Shown: in pieces, positions 9,964-19,705 of the stretch
How positions within the stretch are numbered: position 1 is the first letter of the stretch
Layout of the letters: each line of letters opens with the position of its first letter
Assembly: GCF_900103405.1 (NCBI RefSeq)
Contig: NZ_FNHX01000010.1
Location: forward strand, 1 to 64,000
From: Polaromonas sp. JS666
GTDB taxonomy: Bacteria; Pseudomonadota; Gammaproteobacteria; Burkholderiales; Burkholderiaceae_C
DNA: 64,000 bases
Direction: 5' to 3'
Notes under the pieces: model-generated
Told to the model about the DNA's origin: nothing
Database searches by the model: none
What the model saw: the letters and a program-made list of their open reading frames with translations, nothing else
Program-made: the position numbers and the translations under genes

Positions 9964-10536
9964 TCATTTCGCCAATGCCTTCAGCGCCAGCTTGATGCCG
10001 TCGCTCACGCCTATGTCCTTGGGCAGGGCCTTGAGCGCCAGCGCCGCGTCGCGGTCGCTGTAGCCCAGCGCCACCAGGGCCTGCAGGATGTCGGACTGGG
10101 CGTCATTGGCCACGCTGACCTGCACGCCGATGTCGGCGCCCAGCTTGCCCTTGAGCTCGAGCAGCAGGCGTTCGGCGGTTTTTTTGCCGATGCCGGGCAC
10201 CTTGATGATGCGGCCGGCTTCCTGCTGGGTCACCGCCTGCGAGAGTTCCTCGACGCTCATGCCGCTGAGCACGCTGAGCGCGGTGCGCGGGCCCACGCCG
10301 GAGATCTTGATCAGCTGGCGAAAGGCCGCGCGCTCGGTGGCACTTCCGAAACCGTAGAGGATTTGCGCGTCTTCGCGCACCACGAAGTGCGTCAGCAGGC
10401 TGACTTTTTCACCCAGGCCGGGCAGGTTGTAGAAGGTGCTCATGGGCACCAGCACCTCATAGCCGACGCCGTTGCAGTCCACCAGGATTTCCGGGGGATT
10501 TTTTTCGGCCAGCTGGCCTGAGAGTCTTCCAATCAT
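9964..10536 (-). CDS. ruvA: Holliday junction DNA-binding protein RuvA
   Basis: 190 aa from the ATG at 10536, giving the family start [12 protein letters not shown]. RuvA tetramers bind the junction and recruit RuvB. The N-terminal OB-fold domain contains VGYEVLVP; two helix-hairpin-helix motifs are [15 protein letters not shown] and [16 protein letters not shown]; the C-terminal domain III ([23 protein letters not shown]) contacts RuvB. ruvC is not in this window. Upstream lies a 104-bp divergent region shared with phoH. Confidence 0.97.
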   Translation of the reverse strand: MIGRLSGQLAEKNPPEILVDCNGVGYEVLVPMSTFYNLPGLGEKVSLLTHFVVREDAQILYGFGSATERAAFRQLIKISGVGPRTALSVLSGMSVEELSQAVTQQEAGRIIKVPGIGKKTAERLLLELKGKLGADIGVQVSVANDAQSDILQALVALGYSDRDAALALKALPKDIGVSDGIKLALKALAK

Positions 10537-10640
10537 GGGCAAATCTTATCAGTCAGGCGCGAGCGCCTGTTTGGGCGGACAATTGCGTTTTGACCGGTGC
10601 CCGGCGCCGGTGTTTTGAGTTTTTCAGGAAACCCACCGCC

Positions 10641-11657
10641 TTGATCCTTCGCCACACCTTCACGCCGCCCAACAACACCCGCATGGGCCATTTGTGCGGG
10701 CCCATGGACAGCCATATCCGCACCATAGAGGCGGCGCTGGACGTCACGATCGCGCACCGCTTCGAGCAGTTCAAGATCGACGGTACCAAGGTCAAGGCGA
10801 CGTTGGCGCTGGAAGTGCTGCAGGCCCTGTACGAAATTGCCCAGCGGCCCATAGAGCCCGAAACCGTGCAGCTGATGCTGGCCGGCGACACGGCGCTGAG
10901 CACCGCGCCCGACGGCGGCATCACGCTGTCCACCCGGCGCGCCGACCTGCGCGCCCGCACCAACAACCAGGGCACCTACCTGGAAAACATCGCCACCCAC
11001 GACATCACCTTCGGCATAGGGCCGGCCGGCACCGGCAAGACCTACCTGGCCGTGGCCTGCGCGGTCGATGCGCTGGAGCGCAGCACCGTGCAGCGCATCG
11101 TGCTGACGCGCCCCGCGGTTGAGGCCGGCGAGCGCCTGGGTTTTCTGCCGGGCGACCTGAGCCAGAAGGTGGATCCCTACCTGCGCCCGCTGTACGACGC
11201 GCTGCACGAGCTGATGGGTTTTGAGCGCGTGCAAAAGGCGTTTGAGCGCCAGCAGATCGAGATCGCGCCGCTGGCCTTCATGCGCGGCCGCACGCTGAAC
11301 CACGCGTTTGTCATCCTCGACGAGGCGCAAAACACCACGCCCGAGCAGATGAAGATGTTCCTCACGCGCATAGGCTTCGGCAGCAAGGCGGTGGTGACCG
11401 GCGACGTGAGCCAGGTGGATTTGCCGCGCACGCAGCTCAGCGGCCTGGTGGATGCCGAGCGCGTGCTCAAGCGCGTCAAGGGCATTGCCATCACCCGCCT
11501 GAGCAGCGCCGACGTGGTACGCCACCCGCTGGTGGCGCGCATCGTTGACGCCTACGACAAATCACCGGGCCGGCCGGCCCTTGTGGAGGAGGTCGCTGCC
11601 GAACCTGCGGCCACGCCGCCTCGCCGCGCCAGCGCAAGGAGCCGCAATGGCTCTTAA
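10641..11657 (+). CDS. phoH: PhoH family ATPase
   Basis: 338 aa from the TTG at 10641. That start gives the family N-terminus (M)[11 protein letters not shown]; no ATG precedes the conserved part, and AGGAA lies 10 nt before the [19 protein letters not shown] is Walker [23 protein letters not shown] contains Walker B, and [11 protein letters not shown] is the sensor motif of PhoH/PhoL. PhoH proteins are ATPases linked to RNA metabolism with YbeY. It overlaps ybeY by 11 bp, as in many proteobacteria. The tail after residue 310 is low complexity. Confidence 0.93.
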   Translation: MILRHTFTPPNNTRMGHLCGPMDSHIRTIEAALDVTIAHRFEQFKIDGTKVKATLALEVLQALYEIAQRPIEPETVQLMLAGDTALSTAPDGGITLSTRRADLRARTNNQGTYLENIATHDITFGIGPAGTGKTYLAVACAVDALERSTVQRIVLTRPAVEAGERLGFLPGDLSQKVDPYLRPLYDALHELMGFERVQKAFERQQIEIAPLAFMRGRTLNHAFVILDEAQNTTPEQMKMFLTRIGFGSKAVVTGDVSQVDLPRTQLSGLVDAERVLKRVKGIAITRLSSADVVRHPLVARIVDAYDKSPGRPALVEEVAAEPAATPPRRASARSRNGS

Positions 11658-12102
11658 GCAGCTCAGCCTGTCGCTGCAGTTTGGCGACCTTCAGAACGCG
11701 GCGCGCCACCGCGCGGCCCTGCCGCGCCACAGCGTGGCCCGCTGGATACGCCACGCGCTCGCGCATGACGGCGAGATCACCGTGCGCATCGTCGATGCCG
11801 AGGAAGGCCGGGCGCTGAACCGCGACTACCGCCGGCGCGACTACGCCACCAATGTGTTGACCTTCGACTACACACAGGAACCCGTGGTGACGGCCGACCT
11901 GGTGCTGTGCGCGCCCGTGGTGGCCCAGGAAGCGAAAGACAACAAAAAGACGCTGCAGGCCCACTACGCCCATATGCTGGTGCACGGCACCTTGCATGCC
12001 CAGGGCTGGGACCATGAAACCGGCGAGCAAGACGCCGAAGCCATGGAGGCGGAGGAAATCCGCATCCTGGCGGGGCTGGGTTTTAAAAACCCCTACCGCT
12101 GA
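11647..12102 (+). CDS. ybeY: Endoribonuclease YbeY (rRNA maturation factor)
   Basis: 151 aa from the ATG at 11647, preceded by AAGGAG. YbeY is a zinc endoribonuclease in 16S rRNA 3' maturation and ribosome quality control. [12 protein letters not shown] is the zinc motif HGxLHxxGx[20 protein letters not shown] is the other family signature. Overlaps the end of phoH, so translation is coupled. No corC/lnt follows, unlike many relatives; instead a convergent glycosyltransferase gene ends 15 bp away. Confidence 0.94.
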   Translation: MALKQLSLSLQFGDLQNAARHRAALPRHSVARWIRHALAHDGEITVRIVDAEEGRALNRDYRRRDYATNVLTFDYTQEPVVTADLVLCAPVVAQEAKDNKKTLQAHYAHMLVHGTLHAQGWDHETGEQDAEAMEAEEIRILAGLGFKNPYR

Positions 12103-12117
12103 ATGTCCGGGTCCCGC

Positions 12118-12798
12118 TCAGGACTCCCACTTGTCCATGTAGGCCGCGTAGCCGGCGCGCCAGGACGGGGTGCCGAAGACGCCGCTGCTTTGGTGCACCA
12201 CGGAGATCGGCCAGGTGCCCATGCTGAGCCCCAGCTTCTCGGCTTCACGGCAAAAATCGAGGTCGTAAAAATGGAAATTGAACCGCTCGTCAAAGCGCAG
12301 GCCTTTGTCGATCAGCAACTGGCTCTCGCAGGCTAGCAACAAACCGTCCAGCAGCTTGACCGCCTGGCCCGACGGGCCAAAGACGCTGATGTTGGAGGAA
12401 GGGAAGCCGTCGCCGTGGCCCACCACGCCGCTCAGGTTTTCGCGTGCATCCCAGGTGAGTTTTTCATCAATAAAGGCCCAGCCCGGCTGGCGCGGCACGC
12501 GGCGCAAATTGCCGGCCAGGCCGACGATGTTGTATTTCTGGATGCCTTCCCGCAAACGGTCAGCCCAGAAAAAGTCGCAGAGGTGCAAGTCGTCATGGCA
12601 AAAAACCAGCAAGGCCGGCTGTGTGCGTGCTTCCTCGATGGCCTGGTTGTAGACGGTGGGCAGGCCGGCGGTATTGCTTTCAAACACCCGTACCTGTATA
12701 CCGCCCAGCGGGTAATAAAGGGCCAGTGAGCGGCCCAGCGCGGTTTCGGTGAAGAAATTGTCAAAACTGGAGCGCGTGGCGACGACAAAACGGATCAT
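12118..12798 (-). CDS. Glycosyltransferase-like protein
   Basis: 226 aa from the ATG at 12798. The opening MIRFVVATRS, then TAGLPTVYNQAIEEA and LLVFCHDDLHL (an acidic HDD in place of DxD) match the small glycosyltransferase family related to StrF/PF13712. LRFDERFNFHFYDLDFCREAEKLGL, near the C-terminus, is the acceptor-side motif of GT2-type enzymes. Probably transfers or modifies a sugar on a surface glycan; donor and acceptor unknown. 91 bp behind dtd on the same strand. Confidence 0.78.
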   Translation of the reverse strand: MIRFVVATRSSFDNFFTETALGRSLALYYPLGGIQVRVFESNTAGLPTVYNQAIEEARTQPALLVFCHDDLHLCDFFWADRLREGIQKYNIVGLAGNLRRVPRQPGWAFIDEKLTWDARENLSGVVGHGDGFPSSNISVFGPSGQAVKLLDGLLLACESQLLIDKGLRFDERFNFHFYDLDFCREAEKLGLSMGTWPISVVHQSSGVFGTPSWRAGYAAYMDKWES

Positions 12799-12889
12799 GG
12801 GCAGCCTAAAGAGTGTGCAATGCCGGGCCGACAGCGAGACATTGTCCGCCGCCGATTCACCTGCCGGTTTATACCTCAGCCTCTCCTTG

Positions 12890-13339
12890 TCAGGTTGCCG
12901 GGTCGATCCGCAGCGGGATGGTGACCGGCCCGTCATTGACCAGGTGCACCTTCATGTCGGCGGCAAACCGCCCGGTTTGCACCTGCGGGTGCAGTGCCTG
13001 CGCCTGTGCCACAAAGTAGTCGTAGAGCCGGCGGCCCTCTTCGGGCGCCGCCGCGCCGGTAAAGCTGGGCCGGTTGCCGCCCGAGGCGTCGGCGGCCAGC
13101 GTGAACTGGCTCACGACGAGCAGGCCGCCCTGGACGTCTTGCACCGACAGGTTCATCTTGCCCGCCTCGTCGGAAAAGATGCGCAGCTTGAGTATCTTGG
13201 CCAGCAGCTTGTCGGCCTGCACTTCGCTATCGCCGCGCTCGGCGCACACCAGCACCAGCAGCCCGGGCCCAATCTGCCCGGCGGTCTCGCCCTCGATCAC
13301 CACGCGGGCCTCGGCCACGCGCTGCAGCAGCGCCTTCAT
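12890..13339 (-). CDS. dtd: D-aminoacyl-tRNA deacylase
   Basis: 149 aa, full length. DTD hydrolyses D-amino acids (and glycine) mis-charged onto t[11 protein letters not shown] is the active-site SQxT motif and NDGPVTIPL contains the Gly-cisPro motif inserted into the partner subunit. [13 protein letters not shown] and [19 protein letters not shown] are typical. Its start overlaps by one base the stop of the binding-protein gene upstream. Confidence 0.95.
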   Translation of the reverse strand: MKALLQRVAEARVVIEGETAGQIGPGLLVLVCAERGDSEVQADKLLAKILKLRIFSDEAGKMNLSVQDVQGGLLVVSQFTLAADASGGNRPSFTGAAAPEEGRRLYDYFVAQAQALHPQVQTGRFAADMKVHLVNDGPVTIPLRIDPAT

Positions 13340-14091
13340 CAGTCGCCCACGCCGGCCGCGACGAACAGCGGCTTGCCCACCGGCCCCGCGAGAAAACTCA
13401 CGAACTGCTGGGCCAGTTCCTGCTGCTTGCCGGAGGCCAGCGGCGCGGCGGTGTACGAGGTGTAGTTCTGCACCTCGGCCGGCACCGGACCGACGAACTT
13501 CAGGCCCTTGCCCCGGTAAAGCAGGATTTCGGTGATCGCGCCGAAGCCGATTTCCTGGCCCTTGCCTTTGATGACGTGCTCCATCACGGCGGCGCCGTCG
13601 GGGTAGCGCGTGGTTTTGCCCTCGACCTGCGCATAGACATCCATCTTCCTGAGCAGGCCTTCGAGGTACAGGCCGGTGGAGGCGCGGTTGAACACCAGCG
13701 AGTCGGCGGCCAGCACCGAGCGCTTGAGCGCCTCGGCGCTGGAGATGTCGGGCGTAGCTGCGCCTTCACGCACAGCCACGCCCATGCCGACACGGCCGAC
13801 GTTGGCGCGCGTTTCGGCCAGCTTGCTGGCCGCCGCGAATTCGCCGATCACGGCGGGCGGCGCGATCACCACGTCGAAAGCCGGGTTGGACTCCATGCGT
13901 TTTTTCAGCTCGGGCGCGGTGTTGAACGTGATTTTCACGCCGTGGCCGGTCTGCTTTTCAAACGCGGCGGCCGCGGCCTTCAGGCCCGGCTCGATGGCGC
14001 CGGCGCTGAGGACCGCGATGTCCGCCGCATGCGCGGTGAAGGCCAGCAGCGCGCAGGCAAGGGCCTGGGCGGGAAGCAAGATGCGTTTCAT
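13339..14091 (-). CDS. ModA-like periplasmic substrate-binding protein
   Basis: 250 aa from the ATG at 14091; the first ~23 residues ([22 protein letters not shown]) are a signal peptide. The mature part begins [28 protein letters not shown], the ModA/type-2 binding-protein opening, and includes [14 protein letters not shown] and [21 protein letters not shown]. Ligand could be molybdate or, as in many betaproteobacterial members of this group, an organic acid. No permease or ATPase genes lie nearby, so its transport partner is not evident. Confidence 0.8.
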   Translation of the reverse strand: MKRILLPAQALACALLAFTAHAADIAVLSAGAIEPGLKAAAAAFEKQTGHGVKITFNTAPELKKRMESNPAFDVVIAPPAVIGEFAAASKLAETRANVGRVGMGVAVREGAATPDISSAEALKRSVLAADSLVFNRASTGLYLEGLLRKMDVYAQVEGKTTRYPDGAAVMEHVIKGKGQEIGFGAITEILLYRGKGLKFVGPVPAEVQNYTSYTAAPLASGKQQELAQQFVSFLAGPVGKPLFVAAGVGD

Positions 14092-14155
14092 GGAGGCTCC
14101 TGGACGAAAAAGGGCTGGGAAATTATCGAGGGGGTATCGGAAAAGAGGCCTTCCT

Positions 14156-15070
14156 TCAGATGAGGTCGGCCTCGTCGTCAAAATGCGCTTCCACGTCGCT
14201 GGGCAGCAGCTGGATGGTGGCGCGCAGGCCGGGCACGGCGCTCATCAGGGCCTGCTCGACGCTGGCGCGCACCGCCGCGGCCCGCCCCAGCGACCAGCTG
14301 GCCGGCATGTGCATGTGCAGATCAACAAAACGCCGCTGGCCGGCGCGGCGCGTGCTGAGGTGGTCAAAGCGGATGGTGGGATGGCCGAAGTCTTGCAGCA
14401 CTTTCTGGATCTCGGCCATCACCTCGGGCTCCACGGCTTCGTCCATCAGGCCCTGTGAAGAGCGCCACACCAGCTGGCAGCCTTCCCACAGGATGTTGAT
14501 GGCCACGCCTATGGCCACCACGGCGTCGAGCCAGAGCCAGCCCGTCGCGATCACAGCGCCTATGCCGACCACCACGCCCGCTGAGGTCCAGACGTCGGTC
14601 ACCAGGTGCCTGGCGTCGGCCTCCAGCGCGATCGAGCGGTGCGCCTTGGCCACACGGAACATCACCCAGGCCAGCAGGCCGTTGAGGGCCGAGCTGCCCA
14701 CCGCCAGCGCCAGGCCCCAGCCCATTTTTTCGAGCGGCTGCGGGTTCAGGATGCGATGGGCCGCGGCCCAGATGATGGCCGCCGCCGCGCCTATGATCAG
14801 CGCGCCTTCAAAGCCGGAGGAAAAATACTCCGCCTTGTGGTGGCCATAAGGGTGGTCGTCGTCGGCGGGCCGCTGCGCGATGGTGACCATCGCCAGGCCG
14901 AACAGTGCGCTGGCCAGGTTGACGAAGGACTCCATCGCATCCGACAGCAGCCCCACCGAGCCGGTGATGTACCAGGCCGTGGTCTTCAGCGCGATGGTGA
15001 GCACCGCGACGGCCACCGAGGCCTGCAGCATGCGCTGCGGCGTCAGGGCCTGGAAGGTGGTTGAGCTCAT
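14156..15070 (-). CDS. Cation diffusion facilitator (metal exporter)
   Basis: 304 aa from the ATG at 15070. Six membrane segments are expected. SVGLLSDAMESFVNLAS (TM2 Asp), DDDHPYGHHKAEYFSSGFE (loop with HxxxE) and EADARHLVTDVWTSAGV (TM5 HxxxD) are the CDF metal-site signatures. The C-terminal cytoplasmic domain includes FVDLHMHMP. Likely exports Zn(II), Fe(II) or Co(II) by proton antiport. Head of a minus-strand group with the binding protein and dtd, 64 bp before the former. Confidence 0.9.
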   Translation of the reverse strand: MSSTTFQALTPQRMLQASVAVAVLTIALKTTAWYITGSVGLLSDAMESFVNLASALFGLAMVTIAQRPADDDHPYGHHKAEYFSSGFEGALIIGAAAAIIWAAAHRILNPQPLEKMGWGLALAVGSSALNGLLAWVMFRVAKAHRSIALEADARHLVTDVWTSAGVVVGIGAVIATGWLWLDAVVAIGVAINILWEGCQLVWRSSQGLMDEAVEPEVMAEIQKVLQDFGHPTIRFDHLSTRRAGQRRFVDLHMHMPASWSLGRAAAVRASVEQALMSAVPGLRATIQLLPSDVEAHFDDEADLI

Positions 15071-15204
15071 GGCGCTATTGTGTACGACGGTGATGGCGCC
15101 AAGGGTTGTTCCCAAGGCCGGCGCCCGGCGCGGCCGCTAGCATGGGTGCGCGCCGCAATCCCTGCGCGTGATCAACACAACGAACCACTCCTGAGGAATC
15201 ACCC

Positions 15205-15606
15205 ATGAAACTCCAGAAACGCAGTGTCGCCCTGGTGCTGGGCGCCGTGCTGGCCGTGTCGGCCGGCGCCCTGTTCGCGCAGGCCTCGGGCCTGACGCGC
15301 ACGCTTGTCGGCAAGGCCGACGTGTCCGTGCCCGGGCGCGAGGCCGTGGTGGCCCGCGTCGACGTGGCGCCCGGCGCCAAAGCCGGCCGCCATACCCATC
15401 CCGGCGATGAAATCAGCTATGTGCTCGAAGGCGAGGCCACCCTGCTGATCGACGGCCAGCCGCCGCGCCAGGTCAAGGCGGGCGAGTCCTTCGTCATTCC
15501 GGCCGGCGTGGTGCACGACGCCCATAACACCACCAATGCGCCCATCAAGCTGGTCGGCGTTTACGTTGTCGAAAAAGGCAAGCCGCTGGCCTCGCCCGCA
15601 CCCTGA
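15205..15606 (+). CDS. Exported cupin-domain protein
   Basis: 133 aa. Signal peptide MKLQKRSVALVLGAVLAVSA... cut near ALFAQA. A single cupin barrel follows: GRHTHPGDEISYVLEGEATLL matches G(X)5HXH(X)3,4E(X)6G, and PAGVVHDAHNT carries the second-motif His. A small metal-binding periplasmic protein of unknown role; GAGGAAT lies before the start. It diverges from the CDF gene, hinting at but not proving metal-related function. Confidence 0.83.
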   Translation: MKLQKRSVALVLGAVLAVSAGALFAQASGLTRTLVGKADVSVPGREAVVARVDVAPGAKAGRHTHPGDEISYVLEGEATLLIDGQPPRQVKAGESFVIPAGVVHDAHNTTNAPIKLVGVYVVEKGKPLASPAP

Positions 15607-15608
15607 GG

Positions 15609-15633
15609 CCGCGCGGCAGGCGCCGCCGCGCGG
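15609..15633 (+). terminator. GC-rich hairpin behind the cupin gene (possible terminator)
   Basis: CCGCGCGGC at 15609-15617 pairs perfectly with GCCGCGCGG at 15625-15633 around the loop AGGCGCC, directly after the cupin stop. There is no U-tract, so intrinsic termination is uncertain; it may act as a 3' stabiliser or a rho-assisted stop. Confidence 0.4.
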
Positions 15634-15687
15634 GCGCTGCAAGCTCCGGTCGCCGATGCGACAATGGCCGCCGGAGTAAAAACAACA

Positions 15688-16224
15688 ATGTCCTATCCGC
15701 ATCTGATCGCAGCCACCGCGCTGGCGCTGGCTGCGGCCGGCGCGCATGCGCAGGCCCCGTCGCCAAACACCTCATCCCCCATCCCCGAACCCCCAGGCAT
15801 TGCGGCCGCGCCGGCCGCCCCTGTTGAAGCCGCCGTCCGGCAAGCCGGCTTCCTCAAGACCCTCAAAGGTGGCGTCCAACTGCTGCAAGCGCCGGGCGAG
15901 GCGGCGCGGGTGGCGCAGGCCGGCGACGCGCTGCTGCCCGGCGGGCGCATCACGACAGGCCCCGACTCCGCCGCCAGCCTGGTGCTGCGCGACGGCAGCA
16001 CGTTGGTGCTCGGGCCGTCCTCGCAAATGGAACTCACGGCCTTCAGCTTTGACGCCACCACCCATGAAGGCAATTTGCTGGCCTCGCTGCTCAAGGGCTC
16101 GCTGCGCATGATCACCGGCCTGCTTGGCAAGTCGCACCCGGAAGCGGTGCGCATCGAAACGCAATTCGCCTTTGTTGGCGTGCGCGGGACGGACTTCATC
16201 GTGCAGGCGGACGAGCAGCCATGA
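15688..16224 (+). CDS. Periplasmic FecR-domain protein
   Basis: 178 aa from the ATG at 15688; signal peptide ending AHAQA. After a Pro/Ala-rich linker, residues ~55-175 match a FecR domain: GGVQLLQAPGEAARVAQAGDALLPGGRITTGPDSAASLVLRDG and IETQFAFVGVRGTDF. No sigma factor or TonB receptor is nearby, so it is probably one of the stand-alone periplasmic FecR proteins. Ends in a 4-bp overlap with the OmpA-like lipoprotein gene. Confidence 0.82.
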   Translation: MSYPHLIAATALALAAAGAHAQAPSPNTSSPIPEPPGIAAAPAAPVEAAVRQAGFLKTLKGGVQLLQAPGEAARVAQAGDALLPGGRITTGPDSAASLVLRDGSTLVLGPSSQMELTAFSFDATTHEGNLLASLLKGSLRMITGLLGKSHPEAVRIETQFAFVGVRGTDFIVQADEQP

Positions 16225-16835
16225 GCGGCCGTCCCTGCTTTTTTATCCCCGCCACGCTCGCCTTGCTGCTGGCGGCCTGTTCGGCCCCAGGTACCCGCGT
16301 GGTGCTGCTGCCGCAGGAAGGCGGTGCGCCGTCCGCCGTGGTGGTGCGCGCCAAGGCGGGCGCCGGCGCCGAGACCACCGTGTCCCAGCCCTACCAGCGG
16401 GCCACCGCGGCATCGGGCGCCGGCGGTGCGCCGCGGCTGGACCAGGCCGACCCGGCCAAGGTGCAGGCCGAGCACCGCTCGCTATTCGAGATGGCGCCGC
16501 CCCGGCCGCAGCGCTACACGCTGTATTTCGATGCCGGCGGTACGGTGCTCACGGCCGAATCGCAAGAAGTGCTGGAACAGGTGCTGGCCGCGGCGCTGGC
16601 CCGCAGCGGCGGCGACATGGTGATCACCGGACATACCGACACCGTGGGCTCGGGCGCCAGCAACGACGCCCTTTCGGCCCAGCGCGCCCAGCAGGTGCGC
16701 CAGATCCTGGCCGAGCGCCAGTTCCCGGCGGCGCGCATGGAGGCCGCGGGCCGGGGCGAGCGCGAGCTTGCCGTGCCGACGGCCGATGAGGTCGACGAGC
16801 CGCGCAACCGGCGCGTCACCATAGAGGTTCGTTAA
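16221..16835 (+). CDS. OmpA-family lipoprotein
   Basis: 204 aa. N-terminal signal with lipobox LLAAC. The C-terminal ~110 residues are an OmpA/MotB peptidoglycan-binding domain: YTLYFDAGGTVLTAESQEVL, ITGHTDTVGS (GHTD), NDALSAQRAQQVRQIL and EPRNRRVTIEV. Probably outer-membrane anchored and attached to peptidoglycan. Translationally coupled to the FecR-domain gene, suggesting the two proteins form one envelope unit. Confidence 0.86.
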   Translation: MSGRPCFFIPATLALLLAACSAPGTRVVLLPQEGGAPSAVVVRAKAGAGAETTVSQPYQRATAASGAGGAPRLDQADPAKVQAEHRSLFEMAPPRPQRYTLYFDAGGTVLTAESQEVLEQVLAAALARSGGDMVITGHTDTVGSGASNDALSAQRAQQVRQILAERQFPAARMEAAGRGERELAVPTADEVDEPRNRRVTIEVR

Positions 16836-16860
16836 AGCAGGGGAGGCTGCCGGCGGGCGT

Positions 16861-18093
16861 TCAGCCCAACGTCACGCGCGCGAACTTGCGTTTGCCGACC
16901 TGCAGCACATAGGTGCCGGCCGCCAGCTTGAGCGCCTTGTCGCTGACCACGCTGGAGTCCACGCGCACGCCGCCGCCGTCGATCAGGCGCGTGGCTTCGC
17001 TGCCCGAAGGCGCCAGGCCTGCGGCTTTCAGCAGCGCGCCTATGCCCATGGGCGCGCCCGTCAGCGACACCTCGGGGATCTCGTCGGGCACACCGCCCTT
17101 GCTGCGGTTGATGAAGTCCTGCTCGGCGGCGTCGGCCGCGGCGGCCGAGTGAAAGCGCGCGGTGATTTCCTTGGCCAGCGCCACCTTGGCGTCCTTGGGA
17201 TTGCGGCCGCCGTCGACCTCGGCCTTCAGGGCCGCGATGTCGGCCTCGCTCTTGAAGGACAGCAGCGTATACCACTTCCACATCAGCACGTCTGAGATCG
17301 ACAGCACCTTGGCGAACATGGTGTTGGCGTCCTCGCTGATGCCGATGTAGTTGTTCTTGCTCTTGGACATTTTTTCAATGCCGTCCAGGCCTTCGAGCAG
17401 CGGCATGGTCAGGATGCACTGCGGCTCCTGGCCGTATTCCTGCTGCAGGTGGCGGCCCATCAAGAGGTTGAACTTCTGGTCGGTGCCGCCGAGCTCGAGG
17501 TCGCTCTTGAGCGCCACCGAGTCGTAGCCCTGCATCAGCGGGTACAAAAATTCATGCACGCTGATGGGGGTGCCGGCCTTGAAGCGGTCGTGGAAGTCGT
17601 TGCGCTCCATCATGCGGGCCACGGTGTAGCGCGAGGCCAGCTGGATCATGCCGGTGGCGCCCAGCGGCTCGCTCCATTCGCTGTTGTAGCGGATTTCGGT
17701 TTTGGCCGGGTCCAGCACCAGGCTGGCCTGGCGGTAGTAGGTCTCGGCATTGGCCTTGATCTGTTCGGGCGTGAGCGGCGGGCGCGTGCTGTTGCGGCCC
17801 GAGGGGTCGCCGATCAGGCTGGTGAAGTCGCCTATAAGAAAAATGACTGTATGGCCCAAATCCTGGAGCTGACGCATTTTGTTCAGCACCACGGTGTGGC
17901 CGACATGAATGTCAGGTGCGGTCGGATCCAGGCCCAGCTTGATGCGCAGCGGAACCCCTGTGGCCTCGGATTTGGCCAGTTTTTGTATCCAATCGTTTTC
18001 CGGGATCAGTTCTTCGCAGCCTCTCAGGGTGGTCGCGAGGCCCATCTTTACACGGTCGGTGATGGGGTATTTTGTAACAAGCGCTTGATTCAT
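16861..18093 (-). CDS. tyrS: Tyrosyl-tRNA synthetase
   Basis: 410 aa. Class I synthetase charging tRNA-Tyr. HVGH is the HIGH motif in [23 protein letters not shown] is the Tyr-binding region, and KMSKSKNN is KMSKS, marking the TyrZ-like branch rather than the E. coli TyrS type. The last ~70 residues form an S4 RNA-binding domain ([19 protein letters not shown]). It diverges from the M23 peptidase gene across about 225 bp in which I see no clear regulatory structure such as a T-box. Confidence 0.95.
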   Translation of the reverse strand: MNQALVTKYPITDRVKMGLATTLRGCEELIPENDWIQKLAKSEATGVPLRIKLGLDPTAPDIHVGHTVVLNKMRQLQDLGHTVIFLIGDFTSLIGDPSGRNSTRPPLTPEQIKANAETYYRQASLVLDPAKTEIRYNSEWSEPLGATGMIQLASRYTVARMMERNDFHDRFKAGTPISVHEFLYPLMQGYDSVALKSDLELGGTDQKFNLLMGRHLQQEYGQEPQCILTMPLLEGLDGIEKMSKSKNNYIGISEDANTMFAKVLSISDVLMWKWYTLLSFKSEADIAALKAEVDGGRNPKDAKVALAKEITARFHSAAAADAAEQDFINRSKGGVPDEIPEVSLTGAPMGIGALLKAAGLAPSGSEATRLIDGGGVRVDSSVVSDKALKLAAGTYVLQVGKRKFARVTLG

Positions 18094-18318
18094 AAGGGTT
18101 TTTCACATGTCGGGGGGTTGTCCGACAGATATACTGGCGGCTCTCCTGCATCCAGCGCGCCATTTTAGTTGGCCTGCAAATTGCTGATCAGGAACCACAT
18201 CGTCTGGATGGCTCAGGCCCCACCCCTCAATCCAGGGCTGGCCATCAAAGCTCTCCATGTTTTATACAGCAGTCCGGCGCTTCGCAGCGTCCGATGCATT
18301 TTTGTTGGGAATTTTGTC

Positions 18319-19683
18319 TTGAAACTGCCAATCCCTTCCCAGATACTGCTTCCCGTCGCCCACAGCCTTCGCCGCCACCCCAAACGTGTCGCCGCCAGCC
18401 TCGCAGTCCTGCTGCTGGGCACCGGCGTCACAGCCTTCGGTGTGGCGCCCATGGCGCCCGATGCCGCCGACCTGCCGGTGCGCCAGGTGCTCGAAGCGGT
18501 GGAGTCCCTGCCCACGCAGGCCCAGACCGATTCCCTGACCGATTTCCGCTTCAAGCTGTTTCGCACTGAAAGCACGCGCAGCAGCGACACCGCCGACTCC
18601 CTGCTCAAACGCCTGAACATCGACGACAGCGCGGCCGCAGCCTTCCTGCGCAGCGACGCCAATGCGCGCCTGCTGCTGTCGGGCCGCGCCGGCAAGAACG
18701 TGACGGCCGAAGCCAGCGACAGCCAGCAACTGCTCAAGCTCAGCATGCGCTGGCCCACCGACGACGAAACGACGTTCAAGCGCCTGGTCGTCGAGCGCGG
18801 CGCCACCGGCTTTAGCTCCCGCGTTGAAACCGCGCCGTACGTTGCCACCGCGCGCCTGTCCAGCGGCAGCATCCAGACCTCGCTGTTCGCCGCCACCGAC
18901 GATGCCCGCATCCCCGACGGCGTGGCCGTGCAGATCGCCGAAATTTTTTCCAGCGACATCGATTTTCGCCGCGCGCTGCGCAAGGGCGACCGCTTCAACG
19001 TGGTCTATGAATCCCTGGAGGCCGACGGCGAGCCGCTGCGTACCGGCCGCGTGCTCTCGGCCGAATTCGTCAACGCCGGCAGGCCTTACCAGGCCATGTG
19101 GTTCCAGCCCCCGGGCCTGGACGCCAACGGCGCCGCTCACAAGGGCGGCTATTACACGCTGGACGGCCAGAGCCTGCGCCGTGCCTACTTGAGCTCGCCG
19201 GTCGAGTTCTCGCGCATCAGCAGCGGCTTTTCGATGCGCTTTCACCCCATCCTGCAGAAGTGGCGCGCCCACCTGGGCACCGACTTCGCGTCACCCACAG
19301 GCACGCCCGCGCGCACTGTCGGCGACGGCGTGGTTGAGTTCTCCGGCGTGCAGAACGGCTACGGCAACGTGGTCTTCGTCCGGCACCGCAACGGCCATGA
19401 AACCGTCTATGCCCACCTGAGCAAGCTCATGGTGCAAAAAGGCCAGAACGTGAGCCAGGGCCAGACCATAGGCCTGGTCGGCAGCACCGGCTGGGCCACC
19501 GGCCCGCACCTGCATTTTGAATTCCGCGTCAACGGCGTGCACCAGGACCCGATGATGATCGCCAAACAAAGCGAAGCCATCCCGGTCGCCGCGGCTTCCA
19601 TGCCGCTGTTCAAGCAGCTTGCGGTGGGCGTGAGGACTCAGCTCCTGGCTGCAGCCTCCATCACACAAACCCGCGCTGAATAA
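18319..19683 (+). CDS. M23 family peptidoglycan endopeptidase
   Basis: About 454 aa from the TTG at 18319, chosen because it gives a short basic N-terminus before the membrane segment (ASLAVLLLGTGVTAFGV); in-frame starts upstream (ATG 18208) would add an unusual extension. A middle domain (IAEIFSSDIDFRRALRKGDRFNVVYES) is followed by the LytM/M23 zinc peptidase domain with HPILQKWRAHLGTDFA (HxxxD-type) and GPHLHFE (HxH). It probably cleaves peptide cross-links, MepM-like. Followed 22 bp later by anmK, linking wall hydrolysis with recycling. The start is uncertain. Confidence 0.87.
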   Translation: MKLPIPSQILLPVAHSLRRHPKRVAASLAVLLLGTGVTAFGVAPMAPDAADLPVRQVLEAVESLPTQAQTDSLTDFRFKLFRTESTRSSDTADSLLKRLNIDDSAAAAFLRSDANARLLLSGRAGKNVTAEASDSQQLLKLSMRWPTDDETTFKRLVVERGATGFSSRVETAPYVATARLSSGSIQTSLFAATDDARIPDGVAVQIAEIFSSDIDFRRALRKGDRFNVVYESLEADGEPLRTGRVLSAEFVNAGRPYQAMWFQPPGLDANGAAHKGGYYTLDGQSLRRAYLSSPVEFSRISSGFSMRFHPILQKWRAHLGTDFASPTGTPARTVGDGVVEFSGVQNGYGNVVFVRHRNGHETVYAHLSKLMVQKGQNVSQGQTIGLVGSTGWATGPHLHFEFRVNGVHQDPMMIAKQSEAIPVAAASMPLFKQLAVGVRTQLLAAASITQTRAE

Positions 19684-19705
19684 CGGCCTGCGGCAGAATA
19701 GCCGC

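Noticed and set aside
18094..18318. T-box or other leader control of tyrS
   Set aside because: No T-box sequence or stem series is visible; T-boxes belong mainly to Gram-positives.
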